Both the position numbers and the translations under genes were made by a program. Below the pieces are notes generated by a model. That model was not told the origin of the DNA. It did not search any database and saw only the letters and a list, made by a program, of their open reading frames with translations. A DNA stretch of 64,000 nucleotides, from positions 1,006,020-1,070,019 of the forward strand of contig BJOX01000034.1 in the NCBI GenBank assembly GCA_009731375.1, in the 5' to 3' direction. The stretch comes from Paulinella micropora (taxonomy: Eukaryota > Cercozoa > Imbricatea > Euglyphida). Positions 13,214-24,592 of this stretch are shown here, piece by piece (positions within the stretch are counted from its first letter, which is position 1; every line of letters starts with the position of its first letter).

Positions 13214-16200
13214 TCAATTGGCCTTTGATCCTGTCGGACATGGGCCTCCATTGGTAGCACGGGACCGTTCGGTGACGCGGCTCCGCTCCAAAGACTCGAC
13301 TGGCAGTGCAATGTGCAAATGAGCGTGCTGTGCATGTGCAAGTGGGTGCAAGGAGTGAGAGGAGTTATCTGCCGAGAAGAAGTCCGCGACGCTGCGCTGA
13401 CCTCCACCTACAACAGATCTAGCCAGACATTCTACCTGACTAGGCCTTCCCCTCCTTCTACCCACCTCCTGAACGACCGTGAGGTCGATCACCTCCTCCT
13501 CCTCCTCCGCCCCCTCTGCCTCCCTGGTCTGCGCCTCCAACTCCTCCCACTCCTTCCAGATGGTGGCAACAAACCTTCCTAACTCCTCCTCCACCTCTTC
13601 TGGGACAGGGATAAACAAAACGCCGAGCATCGCCGCCATCTTTTCATCCTCCCCCTTCAGCCATTCCTCTTTGAAGAGCCTCATCTCCTCCTCTGCCTCC
13701 CGCAGTTCCCTGTGATAAAGCCCTCCTCGATTCAGCATGAGGGGCTGCCGGGCTTGCGCCTCATCGATAAACTTAAACAGTGCCTCACGAGAGCTCGCAA
13801 ACGTTGGGCAATGCAGCAGGAAGTGACGTAACGACTCGTTAACCTCAGTGCCACACAAGGCGAAACAGCTTGAGCAGTCCGGCGAGCATGAGCCAAATTT
13901 GGATCGGTAGAGGCGAAGGCGATTGTTGCAGCTCAACAATCGCCTTCTGATAAGGTTGTGACTTCCCCCCTCCAGCGCCCGCCAACGTGGGAAAGCAGAG
14001 CGGGAAGACATCTGGCTAAGCAGCACCCTAAGCCCATCAGAGGGCTTAGCCTGCCGCTCCCAGCCAGCTACTTCCTGCCGGACAGACCATTGCTTTACCA
14101 CCTCGTTCCAGTTCGCCAGAGCGGCCCGCCAGTCCTTATCATCTACCGTGCCATCTTCGTTCACGACCCGCTTGAGCGCATCCAAGCCCTCCCGCAGCCT
14201 GTGATCTGCTAAGATCAAATTTTCCGTATCTTCCTTCCATTTGCACCGACCCGTGTTGTAAAGCCTGCGTGTTAGCGCTGTGTTGCCCAGTAACTCGATG
14301 CGCCCTAGGAACCGAAGCCGGGCCGCCTTGGCAAGGATGCTAAAACTCGGCGTGCGGCCTAAACCCCTGGTGATGCAGCCGCTTGTGCGCGTACCAACAC
14401 CCAAGATGACCCGCAGGGGCGCTACCAACGCGCCCTCCAGCTTACTCAGCTTGTTGGCGCCCGGCAGATCCCAAAAAGCCGATGCGTAAAGCAACTTTGC
14501 GCCAACCATTTGCTGCCAATTCATCAGCCGAAGACGCGCTGGAACTTCATGGGCAATCCAGAGGGGGTAGCAGGCAGCCGTTCCCGCTACAGTGATTTCC
14601 GCCGCCCGCTTCGCTTGCGGTTTATCGGAGAGGGTGTCCGTGAGCAGAACTCCCAGGTATTTGTAGTGGTCGGTGACGTTGAGAACCTTGCCCCGGAACC
14701 TCACGCATGGGGGCGACTTTTTTGACTTGGCGTGCCCGTATATCGGCATGACTTCCGTCTTGCCCGGTTTCAGGTTGATTTCAAGCCGATAGTCCTCCAC
14801 GAATGTCGCCACGACATTTACAATCTGTTGAAGCTCCGTGACACTATGCGCAATTACCGCAACGTCGTCGGCGTAAAGCAGGGTCCGTATGTCTTCGATG
14901 CGGTTGAGGTCCTCGATCTCCAACTCTTTCGCGATTCGGACCGTTAGCTCATCCATGAAGACGTTGAACAGCGACGGTGACAACGGCGACCCTTGCTGAA
15001 CTCCCATCTCTTCCAGCACTTCACCAGTGAGTTCGCCATCGACTAGCACTCGCGATGACGTTCTTCGGTAAAAACGCCGCAGAATGCGATAGAACTTGCC
15101 CTGTACCCCCATCTGGGTTAGCCTCTGAAACAACCCGGCCCGCCAAACCGTAGGGAATGCCTTTCTCAGATCCACGAACAAAACGAAAGAACGGAGGCCA
15201 GCTTGTTGTCTAAGGCGCAGACGCTCCTTAAGGACAAAAATCTGGTCCCCCGTACTACGTTTTGGCCGGAACCCACCCTGCTCTGGGCGAAGCCTGCCCG
15301 GCTGATCGATGAAAGCCGTAAGCCTCGCCGCCATAAGGGACAGATACATCTTACCCAGACAGCTCAGAATCGCGATGTCTCTCCAATTTTCCGGATCGGT
15401 TGGGTCGCCTCCTTTTGGGATGTTGACGATAATCGCTTTGCCCCAGTCGCTGGGGGTGTATTCGCACGATTTCAACCAGTTGAAGAAGCGCACCAGAAAG
15501 CTCACAATCCGCGTGCCTCCGTACTTGAGCATCTCGTTCTTGATCTTATCCGGTGAGCACGCTTTGTGATTCTGGAGATTTTCCTGGCAGAGCTCCACTT
15601 CCTTCTCGGTGTAATCATAGTCCAGCGGGCCCGTCTCAGTCCGGATCTCCTCGGCTTGCGCCATGGCCTCGAATTGGTCGCGCAGGTTGTCGTTATACTG
15701 GAAGGTTTCGCGGGCCTTCCGCTCGGGCTCAATCCGCGCTGCTTCCTCATCAGAACCGACTTCCTCTACACATGCATCCTCCAAAAACTGGTTTTCTTTG
15801 GGGACCACCATACGTCGGCGGTATTCTTCCCATTCTTGTAGTTTTTCCCGGAGTGTGCATGCCAGAGTGCCATCGGGCTTCCGAACAGGAGCAGAAGCGT
15901 TCGACCGCCGAACCCCGCCCAAACGCTTTGACAGCTTCCAGTACGTGGCCATGGTAGCGCTCCTGAAGTTGGCAGCGGTGTCATTCTGGACCCGCTTCCA
16001 CGCTTGCTCCTTCTTCTCCTTGCATAACCTTCTGACCGCCTTCCTCGCTTCTTTATATCTTTGCCAGGCCTCTCGGTTGGCCTCATTCCTTCGCCAGAGG
16101 CCGTATGCCTCTCTCCGTCGCGCAATCGCTTCCCTAAGACTCTCATCAAACCATGCATTAGTAAACCCTGGCCTAATCACCCGAACTCCCAAGACCTTCA

Positions 16201-18130
16201 CGGCTGCGCCCGTGAAAGCTCGGACCACTAAGCTAGCGACCCTATCTACCTCCTGCTGAAGCTCATCCGGGTCCTCCACTGCTGATAGATCTGGGAGGCC
16301 ATCTGGCAACAGCCCCGATATACCAGCTGCAAAGGTCTCGTCGTACTTCAACCTAAGCTTAGACAGCTCACTCTCCTTACCCTCAACTACCCTGCCTATC
16401 AAGCGCTCTGCCTTGAATGCTTTGTACCTCTTTACCTGCTTTTTGGGGGGTGGCTGTCCCCCCCAGACCAGTTCCGCCCACACAGCTTTGTGGTCGGTAT
16501 CAAGGTCTACCTCGTCGACGCCGAAGCTTGCCTCCTCCGCCAGCTCGGAAGAGACGCAGATGTAATCCAGTAGATGCCTTCGTCCACCTACATTTTCCTG
16601 CCTAGACCACCAATATTTGTCCCCCCGTGGTTGCGAAAACCCACTGAGATTGCGCAACCCCGTGGCAACAAGCATCGCAGCCAGCAACTCACCATTCTCA
16701 CTCCTAACCCCTCTACCCCTCCCATCTATCTCGCCAAAGAGGCCCACCACTCCCTCCTCCCGCGCTATTCTGGCGGGCCCCAGCTTAGCATTAGCATCAC
16801 CAACCGTAACCACATGACCTTTGGTGGCGAAGTAGGAGACGGCCGCCTGCCACGCCTCATAGGCTGCAATAGATTCCTCTCGTTGATTTTCTTGGGGGAA
16901 GTAGCCGTTGCCGACGAACACATCCGACGCCGTCGCGCTCCCAGACGACAGCCTCACCCACAATTGCTGTGGGTGTGGAACAGGCGCCTGTACAATGGTA
17001 GCGCACGGTGCCAGATAGTTGGCCACCAACGTCAAGACTCCCCCCAAGAGACGCGAGCCCGCACCAGTTGCAGCCGCTTTGCCGAGGACTGCGAAGCCGT
17101 CGACTTGGAGCTTCTCCACCTTCTGCGACGATAGGTTGTGCTCCTGGACTCCGACGATCACCCAGCCTCGCTCCTTGTAGTGCTCCGGCCATTCCCCAAA
17201 GCCTGGGCTATCCGCACCCACTTTGCCTTGCCAATTATGTGAGGCCACCCTCAGTGGGAAGCCTTTCACAAATTGGGAAGAACGAAGCTGATGCCGATGC
17301 CTGCGCTTCGGTTGAGCCCGCCTGGAGCCCTCCGCCACCCTCCACGGCCCATCCTGCACCCTCCGCCCCAGCTCCTCCAGCTCCCGCATCCCGCCCCACT
17401 CCGCCAAGGGAGATTCACCGCTTGAGGCTTCGCCCTGGGGCTCGTCGACTTCCACGTCGAGCACCCAGTAGCCAAATCCCTGCTTGCGAAGCTCCCTCTG
17501 CATCTCTACATACTGGGCACCCCCCCGTGCAGCCCGCTGCTTCTCTCTTTCCCGGAAAGTCCTACCCGTCGCAACGTGAACCTTTCCCGTGAAGAACTTA
17601 CGCTCCCGCAGCAGCCGCACCATCTTCTCCGCCTCCTCACAAGACGCACATTTAATCCGCAAATGTCGCCCACTACCTCTGCCCGCGAATTCCACCTCGA
17701 CTTCCCCGAGACCGAGAATTCGGAGCTCTCGCGCCATGACCACTGTCTGAGAGACATGCGATAGCCCCCATACTATGCAACATCTCTTATCCAGCTCATT
17801 TCGTACCTTCCTCCGCCACCTCCTCGGTGGCGGTACCGCTTGCCACACGCCGTGACCAGACCTTTCCGGACGTGACTTCTCTTCCGAGGTTGGGGAGGGT
17901 GATCGAGATGCAGCAGGATTGCTGGCTCTACGTGATTCAGGTTGCCCGTCAGGTACGCGAGCACTCGACCACCCCACCCCGGCCGAGTAGCCATCGCCAC
18001 CCGCAGGCGCACTCCCACGGGGAACGTCTAAACCTGAAGGATTACCGCCTTGACCCATAGGGCCAGCACTAGCGGCCGCGCTCTTCGCATAAGAACCTGA
18101 CATAAGTGGTATGGGACCCCGGTGCCGCAT
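13214..18130 (-). CDS. LINE polyprotein: APE endonuclease, RT, zinc knuckle, SIM-like and PIP-box-like tail
   Basis: 1638 residues uninterrupted, starting at the ATG at 18,130. The N-terminus (to about 280) is basic and Ser/Pro-rich. The endonuclease covers about 290-565, with Asn in SHNWQGK, Glu in VQEHN, GDANAK and TDHKAVW. The reverse transcriptase has FVDLRKAFPTV, GVQQGSPLSPSLFN and YADD at 1086-1089. A Cys/His cluster (CSPDCSSC..CG..H..LHC) lies at about 1413-1440. The C-terminal tail carries VIDLT at 1547-1551, preceded by five Glu (a SUMO-interaction-like motif), and QRSVADFF at 1578-1585, which fits the PIP-box consensus QxxhxxaromArom. The element performs target-primed retrotransposition; the tail suggests contact with SUMO and the replication clamp. 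No separate ORF1 was found. The clade is uncertain. Confidence 0.88.
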   Translation of the reverse strand: MRHRGPIPLMSGSYAKSAAASAGPMGQGGNPSGLDVPRGSAPAGGDGYSAGVGWSSARVPDGQPESRRASNPAASRSPSPTSEEKSRPERSGHGVWQAVPPPRRWRRKVRNELDKRCCIVWGLSHVSQTVVMARELRILGLGEVEVEFAGRGSGRHLRIKCASCEEAEKMVRLLRERKFFTGKVHVATGRTFREREKQRAARGGAQYVEMQRELRKQGFGYWVLDVEVDEPQGEASSGESPLAEWGGMRELEELGRRVQDGPWRVAEGSRRAQPKRRHRHQLRSSQFVKGFPLRVASHNWQGKVGADSPGFGEWPEHYKERGWVIVGVQEHNLSSQKVEKLQVDGFAVLGKAAATGAGSRLLGGVLTLVANYLAPCATIVQAPVPHPQQLWVRLSSGSATASDVFVGNGYFPQENQREESIAAYEAWQAAVSYFATKGHVVTVGDANAKLGPARIAREEGVVGLFGEIDGRGRGVRSENGELLAAMLVATGLRNLSGFSQPRGDKYWWSRQENVGGRRHLLDYICVSSELAEEASFGVDEVDLDTDHKAVWAELVWGGQPPPKKQVKRYKAFKAERLIGRVVEGKESELSKLRLKYDETFAAGISGLLPDGLPDLSAVEDPDELQQEVDRVASLVVRAFTGAAVKVLGVRVIRPGFTNAWFDESLREAIARRREAYGLWRRNEANREAWQRYKEARKAVRRLCKEKKEQAWKRVQNDTAANFRSATMATYWKLSKRLGGVRRSNASAPVRKPDGTLACTLREKLQEWEEYRRRMVVPKENQFLEDACVEEVGSDEEAARIEPERKARETFQYNDNLRDQFEAMAQAEEIRTETGPLDYDYTEKEVELCQENLQNHKACSPDKIKNEMLKYGGTRIVSFLVRFFNWLKSCEYTPSDWGKAIIVNIPKGGDPTDPENWRDIAILSCLGKMYLSLMAARLTAFIDQPGRLRPEQGGFRPKRSTGDQIFVLKERLRLRQQAGLRSFVLFVDLRKAFPTVWRAGLFQRLTQMGVQGKFYRILRRFYRRTSSRVLVDGELTGEVLEEMGVQQGSPLSPSLFNVFMDELTVRIAKELEIEDLNRIEDIRTLLYADDVAVIAHSVTELQQIVNVVATFVEDYRLEINLKPGKTEVMPIYGHAKSKKSPPCVRFRGKVLNVTDHYKYLGVLLTDTLSDKPQAKRAAEITVAGTAACYPLWIAHEVPARLRLMNWQQMVGAKLLYASAFWDLPGANKLSKLEGALVAPLRVILGVGTRTSGCITRGLGRTPSFSILAKAARLRFLGRIELLGNTALTRRLYNTGRCKWKEDTENLILADHRLREGLDALKRVVNEDGTVDDKDWRAALANWNEVVKQWSVRQEVAGWERQAKPSDGLRVLLSQMSSRSAFPRWRALEGGSHNLIRRRLLSCNNRLRLYRSKFGSCSPDCSSCFALCGTEVNESLRHFLLHCPTFASSREALFKFIDEAQARQPLMLNRGGLYHRELREAEEEMRLFKEEWLKGEDEKMAAMLGVLFIPVPEEVEEELGRFVATIWKEWEELEAQTREAEGAEEEEEVIDLTVVQEVGRRRGRPSQVECLARSVVGGGQRSVADFFSADNSSHSLHPLAHAQHAHLHIALPVESLERSRVTERSRATNGGPCPTGSKAN

Positions 18131-18755
18131 TGATCGAGTTGTAAACTCGATAAATGAGGACCCAGGTGGGGTTATTTAAAGCTCAACCCTTAAAAAGCAT
18201 ACGTGTACGTATGTATAGGAATACACACAAACACTCACCTGCATCCGTAACCAGGCACGAGGCAGGACCCGCTGTGCATCATCGAGGTAGGTGTCGTGGC
18301 AAACCACCCTGCGTCCGATAAACGCTGCAAGTGAGTCATCTACCGAGAGCACAGAGTGACAGGCCCGTGCACGTGTACCCACCACCCCATAACCCTCCGC
18401 CAGAGCAACCCCATGGCATCCGCAGGATGAGCACGAAGAGTGCTGAGAGAGAGGGTGAGCCAGGAGCCCCGCTCCGGTCCGTCGTTACTTTGGTCATTTA
18501 GTCGTTTCAAGGCTTGTGGTAAGGTGTAGGGCCTCTCGCCTTCGTACAAACTCCGACCGACAGTAGTTTGGTTGACCATCCTTCGCGGTGACCCTCTGAA
18601 CACAACCCCCTCCCCCAGTGCCCACCCCTTGTGATTCCAGAGGCCACCCCGAGCCAAGAGCCATGAGTATGATGAGCAACTCACATGAGTTACTCTCAGT
18701 AATTGGGACCCGTCTCATAAATCAATGGAACGCTTATCGTGCGCCCCTCATAGGC
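18131..18755. repeat. Dispersed repeat B, copy 1
   Basis: A ~0.6-kb segment that recurs in the same orientation at 19,127-20,250. Shared landmarks include GGGGTTATTTAAAGCTCAACCC near the left end, CCACCCTGCGTCCGATA, CCATGGCATCCGCA and GAGGCCACCCCGAGCCAAGA near the right end. The copies differ at many positions, so the duplication is not recent. Small open frames exist but show no domain. Confidence 0.8.
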
Positions 18756-18806
18756 TCAGCCCGCCCATGTGAAAGCTAGGCCTCGCCCAAAGCAAAGCAA
18801 AGCAAA

Positions 18807-18810
<4 letters not shown>

Positions 18811-18885
<75 letters not shown>
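18811..18885. repeat. (GA)n microsatellite
   Basis: GA dinucleotide run preceded by (AAAGC)n pentamers. Confidence 0.95.
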
Positions 18886-18886
<1 letters not shown>

Positions 18887-19126
18887 AGCGAGGCCGCCGT
18901 GGCTCGCCCGCAATCCAGCTGGGTGCACCTCGTCACAACCACTCATCGGCGTGAGCTCATAGCTGTGTGCGACATAGGTACAAGAGCAAGAGGAGAAACA
19001 GTGTGCCAGCGTGGATGTGTGGGTGAGGCAGTGCGGTGAGGCAAAGCAGCGATGCCAGTCGAATCCCTGGAGACGGAACCTAGCATCAAAAACATCGTAT
19101 AAGTCTACCCCAGGCCTCCATCCACC
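18886..19126. other. Spacer between repeat B copies
   Basis: Mixed sequence with no gene recognised. Confidence 0.5.
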
Positions 19127-20250
19127 GAGTGGTGAGCTCGATAAAAGAAGACCCGAGTGGGGTTATTTAAAGCTCAACCCTTAAAAAAGCATAAACATGT
19201 ACGCCGCCAGGAACCCAACAACAATAACATAGCAGCCAGGAACCCAACAACAATAACATAGCAGCCAGGAACCCAACAACAATAACATAGCAGCCAGGAA
19301 CCCAACAACAATAACATAGCAGCCAGGAACCCAACAACAATAACATAGCAGCCAGGAACCCAACAACAATAACATAGCAGCCAGGAACCCAACAACAATA
19401 ACATAGCAGCCAGGAACCCAACAACAATAACATAGCAGCCAGGAACCCAACAACAATAACATAGCAGCCAGGAACCCAACAACAATAACATAGCAGCCAG
19501 GAACCCAACAACAATAACATAGCAGCCAGGAACCCAACAACAATAACATAGCAGCCAGGAACCCAACAACAATAACATAGCAGCCAGGAACCCAACAACA
19601 ATAACATAGCAGCCAGGAACCCAACAACAATAACATAGCAGCCAGGAACCCAACAACAATAACATAGCAGCCAGGAACCCAACAACAATAACATAGCTTC
19701 CGTAACCAGCCTTCAGGAACCCGCCTCAGTTACCCGCCCCCGTAACCAGGCCAGAGACGTGACGTACTATGCATCATTGAGGTGTCGTGGCAAGCCACCC
19801 TGCGTCCGATAGAAGCTACAAAAGAGTCATCTACCGAGAACACTAAGTGACAGGCCCGGTCACATGCACCCAACACGTCCCGACCCTCCGCCAGAGCATC
19901 CCCATGGCATCCGCAAAGTGAGCACGAGGGGTTCTGGGAGAGAGGGTGAGTCAGGAGCCCCGCGTCCAGGCAGTCGCTACTGTGGCAGTTGAGTGATTTC
20001 AAGGCTTGTGGAAATGTGTGGAGCCTGTCGCCTTCATACCCACTCATACCGACAGTAGTTTAGTTAACCAACCTGTCCAGTGACCCACTGAGCCCAACCC
20101 CCTCCCTCAGATAACCCCCACCCCACGCACCCCGAGTGATACCAGAGGCCACCCCGAGCCAAGAGCCGTGAGCGTGGTGAGAGAGCTTCTCTCAGTAAAA
20201 GTTTCCGTCTCATGAATCAGTGGAGCACTGATTATGTACCCCTCATAACA
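19127..20250. repeat. Dispersed repeat B, copy 2, with minisatellite insert
   Basis: Same landmarks as copy 1. Its left ~65 bp and right ~510 bp are separated by a 29-bp minisatellite in place of the ~45 bp found in copy 1. Confidence 0.8.
19205..19700. repeat. 29-bp minisatellite, about 17 copies
   Basis: Near-identical tandem units built around GGAACCCAACAACAATAACA plus TAGCAGCC. The period of 29 is not a multiple of three and no unit frame has a stop on the minus strand, so all three minus frames stay open (151-175 codons) and give the same peptide cycle. There is no sign of a promoter or conserved protein, so I treat it as non-coding. Confidence 0.95.
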
Positions 20251-20315
20251 AGCTGCCAACGGCCCCAACCCCGCCGTGTGGCGGTGACACCCAACCATGT
20301 ATTGGTGCCCCCCAA

Positions 20316-20336
20316 AATAACAATAATAATAATAAC

Positions 20337-20399
<63 letters not shown>

Positions 20400-20415
20400 C
20401 ATGATAATAAGCATG

Positions 20416-20462
<47 letters not shown>

Positions 20463-20463
20463 G

Positions 20464-20529
<66 letters not shown>

Positions 20530-20577
20530 GTACTACTACTACTACTACTTCTACTACTTCTACTACTACTACTACTT

Positions 20578-20628
<51 letters not shown>

Positions 20629-20629
20629 T

Positions 20630-20719
<90 letters not shown>

Positions 20720-20764
20720 CACTACTACTGCTTCTACCACTACTACTTCTACTACTACTACCAC

Positions 20765-20797
<33 letters not shown>

Positions 20798-20828
20798 CAG
20801 TAGCAGTACTAGCTAGCTACCTACCTAC

Positions 20829-20913
<85 letters not shown>
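20316..20913. repeat. (AAT)n, (CTA)n, (AGT)n and (CTAT)n arrays
   Basis: Four consecutive microsatellites: AAT (20,316-20,404), CTA (20,415-20,760), AGT (20,765-20,800) and CTAT (20,818-20,913). The long Leu- or Val-rich frames through them are artefacts. Confidence 0.97.
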
Positions 20914-20914
<1 letters not shown>

Positions 20915-21310
20915 GGTGGGGTGCCTTATGTGTGCCTAGCCATACGCCTATAAGTCACATGCCGAAATAGCGACGGGAAGCACAATCCTGTTCCCTCAGG
21001 TTGCCCTTTCTCGCTTGTTGAGCCCGGAATAAAACCCACAGTGCTCTGTCGGTTTATACTAGATTGTCGAATAGTCTCGAAACTCCATCTGCTTACTGGG
21101 TCCTCTGTAATGGAGGTGGGAGCTCGTTCTGCAAGGGGCGCTTTATGGAACGAGCCCTGGCCCCGCCTGGTACTAGGGAGGCCTTGGTATCGCCTGTATC
21201 AGTCCCTTCCGTGCAAACATCACGGCTTAGCTGGGCATCGGGTTAATACTTTACCAACAGACTTCCTTGGTTGACGAAATCAGAAGCTCCTTTTTCTGAC
21301 ATTAGTCGAT
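20914..21310. other. Unique spacer without recognised gene
   Basis: Mixed-composition DNA; open frames up to 77 codons show no domain. It could be part of a dispersed repeat, but no second copy lies in this window. Confidence 0.5.
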
Positions 21311-21720
<410 letters not shown>

Positions 21721-23359
21721 ATCGAAGTTCACATTGTTTGCGTAAAAGTAATGTTAAAATATATTAATTTTATTTCCCTCTCTCTCTCTCTCTCTCTCTC
21801 TCTCAGATTTTTTATTATTTTTTTTAATTTTTTTTAATTATTTATTTTTATTTTTATTTTTATTATTTTTTTACGCTTCACTTTTCCACTTCTGTATCTC
21901 TTGATACCTCTTCCATTGTAATTCTTACGCTTCCCACTTATTCCTACAAGTGGCAAGTATTATATTATTAAAAGTTTGCGTAAAATTATATTTGATTCAA
22001 AGCTGTTTATTGATTACTATATTTACTCAGCCTGATCATGATAAATATGATTGCAGTGGCATCAAGTTAATTCAAAATTGTGTACTGAGTGGAAATATTC
22101 GGCCCGCAGGGCACACTATCCGAGCTTTGACCAAAGTCTGTCGGTTACGGTTTCCGTCTCCGATTGTTGACTTTTTTGCACTATGTTAAACAAAAAGATT
22201 ACTAAGTTAAACAACTTAATATTCATATGTAAATTCATGGCCCACTCCGGTTCATTAGTGTCGGCTTTGCCATTTGAGTAATCAAAATTTACTAGATTAA
22301 AGTTCAAGTGACCAGCATTTAGAATCTTCAATCGGTTTGAAAAAATGTTAAGTAGTCTTGACAAACCATTGATTTAAAGCTGGGAAAAGTTGTGCCCCGT
22401 ATTTACCGTGCTTTCCATGGTTTTTTCCTTACATATCCTGGCCGTCTATTTTTTTGTGCTTTTTTTTTTTGGCAGCCCATCGACAAGAATTTCCCTCCCT
22501 TGGGGAAACAAAGCTGTGTTCGTGCTTGTTTTTCTGTGTTTGTGTTGTCTCCACTTCACCAAATACAGCAATTAATGCATATTCTACTTTCCCACACATA
22601 ACACTTGGGTTGCACACAAATCCCCCTTTTTCCCCTTGCAAAATTGACTGTAATTGGGTGTGTTGTGTGCTTTTTTTGCGGACGTGTACCCCACATGATG
22701 TTTTTGTTGAGTCTGTTGTCTATTCATTACATTTTGTTTTGTTTTGTGTTGTAATGTGTTCCTGTAGTGTTTTTGTCCACTTTGGCACAAAAAACGGTGA
22801 GTGCATGTGCTTCTTTCGCCAAGTACTGACACTTTGCACTTGGTGCTTCTGTAGCTGTGCTGCCATGCTTTTTTTTTCCCCCATTTGTTGCCCCCGAGTG
22901 TTGCTTTTCGCAATTGCTTGTGGATTTTAATCCTATACATGTGTGTTGACAAAATGCTTGGCATGAGGCATTTTGAGTTCATTTTCGCTGTGAGAAGGGG
23001 GGGGGGGGCCAGTGCGCACTTACTGATTTCGTTTTTGTTTTGATGCCTCTAATTGCGTTTGAACATATTACACATGCTGCATCACAATACAACGCATTTT
23101 CTCTTAGGTTAGAGGCAGGGCTCATGAACTCACGCCATAATCACATGCGCCATGCATATCTTCCCTTCCAAATATGCCTTCGGTTGTTTTTTTTTTTGCG
23201 TTTTGTCTTTTCTGCTTTTCGTGCTCTCTCTGTCTGTCATATGTCTTTCCTGTTGTTGCTGCTTGCTGTTTTTGCTTTGCTGCCGGTGTCCAAACTTGTT
23301 TTCTGCATTTCTGTTATGTTTTTGTGGCGTTTGCACAAAATCTTGTGTTTGGACAGGCC
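21721..23359. other. AT- and T-rich non-coding stretch
   Basis: Begins with a CT run and T-rich DNA, then ~1.5 kb of unique sequence with many T and TTTG tracts. Frames are short and low-complexity on both strands, and no gene is supported. Near 23,350 the T-rich stretch ends in TTTGGACAG, directly before an ATG in good context; it could be a 5' leader or intron, but no matching donor was found. Confidence 0.5.
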
Positions 23360-23443
23360 ATGTCTGGCGAGAACGAGCGCAAGGCCACCCCCGAGATGAC
23401 CAGGAAGGAGAAGGCAGCACGGTCTCGTCTCCGCAGAAGATGA
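23360..23443 (+). CDS. Short basic ORF at the start of the plus-strand retroelement
   Basis: 27 codons in good start context (GCCATGT) with GC-rich third positions, unlike the T-rich sequence just upstream. The product is strongly basic, ending in several Arg. It overlaps the start of the next frame by 4 bases. It may be an upstream or leader ORF, or the 5' piece of a frame-broken gene. No family recognised. Confidence 0.35.
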   Translation: MSGENERKATPEMTRKEKAARSRLRRR

Positions 23444-23643
23444 TGAACGATTTGGAGTCGTGGGGCGTCGGCTGGCCAGAGCAGGAGGCAAATGTCCCCT
23501 ATTGGGACACTGTGGAGGCGTTGTGGGAGAGTGTGAGAGAGTTTTTCGAGTCAGTGGAGGGAGCGTCCATGTTTTCGAAGAGAGAGAGAGGCAAAAAACC
23601 CCACTCTACAAACCGCACTCACAGCAAACCACACCACCACCGC

Positions 23644-23675
<32 letters not shown>

Positions 23676-23859
23676 GCCAAAGAAAGATAATGACGAAGTA
23701 AGCATTTTTGATAAGTTAATGCGTTTACCTACTTCATCTACTGATGATATGTGGAGGAGAGATTCATTTCAGAAAATGATTCCCTTTAAGTCCGGGGCTC
23801 AATTTTCGGGTGAGATGAAAATTTCTGCTGATTTCAGCAACCACCCATTTTACACGTAA
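23440..23859 (+). CDS. Unrecognised ORF, 139 aa, with poly-Pro stretch
   Basis: Starts at the ATG overlapping the stop of the previous frame. The N-terminal ~45 residues are acidic and Trp-rich (ESWGVGWPEQE), then a basic linker, a poly-Pro stretch encoded by a C homopolymer (23,645-23,673), then DEVSIFDKLMRL and a short C-terminal part. The composition looks coding rather than random. The homopolymer makes the frame across it unreliable. Its position 5' of the Ty3-like ORFs suggests a gag-like role, which is inference only. Confidence 0.4.
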
Positions 23860-24115
23860 GAATGTTAAAGGCAGCGGGGGCGGTGATTGCGCGTGCGAGT
23901 GAGAGAGTGGTAGAGGCAGGGTTTCCAGATATAGATACAGTAGCGTGCGCCATGTTGGGGCTCGATCCCCAAAACCTGCCCTAGGTCGTGGATACCCGCG
24001 CCACCATCTCGTACAAAGCTTACCACGCGGGCCTGGCGTGCATGCTTCAACGTGCCCACTTTTAAAAAAATAGATGGGGGGGGGGGGAGTCTCCCTCTCT
24101 CTCTCTCTCTCTCTT

Positions 24116-24202
24116 NNNNNNNNNNNNNNNNNNNNNNNNNNNNNNNNNNNNNNNNNNNNNNNNNNNNNNNNNNNNNNNNNNNNNNNNNNNNNNNNNNNNN
24201 NN
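24116..24202. other. Assembly gap flanked by CT and C homopolymers
   Basis: 87 N between a CT run and a C run followed by (CA)n. The sequence is undetermined. Confidence 1.
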
Positions 24203-24242
24203 CCCCCCCCCCCCCCACACACACACACACACATTATATTAT

Positions 24243-24506
24243 ATGTTTTGGTTTGCAGGCAGAGCCTATCGAAGGCGAGTTTGTGTTGTGGCTTACTGTG
24301 AACTCTTCGTTTCCGCTAGCCCAACGTCGCCCTTTCATGCAATTACCGTTTATGTGTCGGCTCACCTGCCCGATCGCGTGGATCTACTCTTCGCCAACGA
24401 GGTGACCGCACAGATAAACTTGTCCATCGACGAGGCCCAGAGGATCAAGCCAACGGACTACATCCCTTTGAAGCCCACAGCAAGACAGATCGTCTACGAG
24501 ACGTAA
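24243..24506 (+). CDS. Unrecognised ORF fragment after gap
   Basis: An open frame ending at 24,506. Its last ~55 residues (VYVSAHLPDRVDLLFANEV onward) look protein-like. It may be a continuation of the ORF upstream of the gap. Another coding-like stretch in a different frame follows at 24,507-24,595, so the gene is probably frame-broken. No family recognised. Confidence 0.35.
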   Translation: MFWFAGRAYRRRVCVVAYCELFVSASPTSPFHAITVYVSAHLPDRVDLLFANEVTAQINLSIDEAQRIKPTDYIPLKPTARQIVYET

Positions 24507-24592
24507 TTTCATTTCTTTGATGAGCCACTTCAGGTGGGCGACCGTCAACTAGCAACCATCAGCTATGACTTGGCCCGGAGACTCTGGCTGAA

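Noticed and set aside
13479-17592. Many plus-strand frames of 60-198 codons opposite the minus-strand LINE
   Set aside because: Antisense shadows of the GC-rich 1638-codon ORF, with no independent domains or start context.
19205-19700. CRISPR-like regular 29-bp repeat
   Set aside because: Units are contiguous without spacers and the context is eukaryotic repeat DNA, so it is a minisatellite.
23958-24045. Possible tRNA gene or SINE head on the minus strand (TGGTGGCGCGGGT and GGGGATCGAGCCC words)
   Set aside because: The boxes are degenerate, no cloverleaf could be drawn by eye and there is no second copy in the window.
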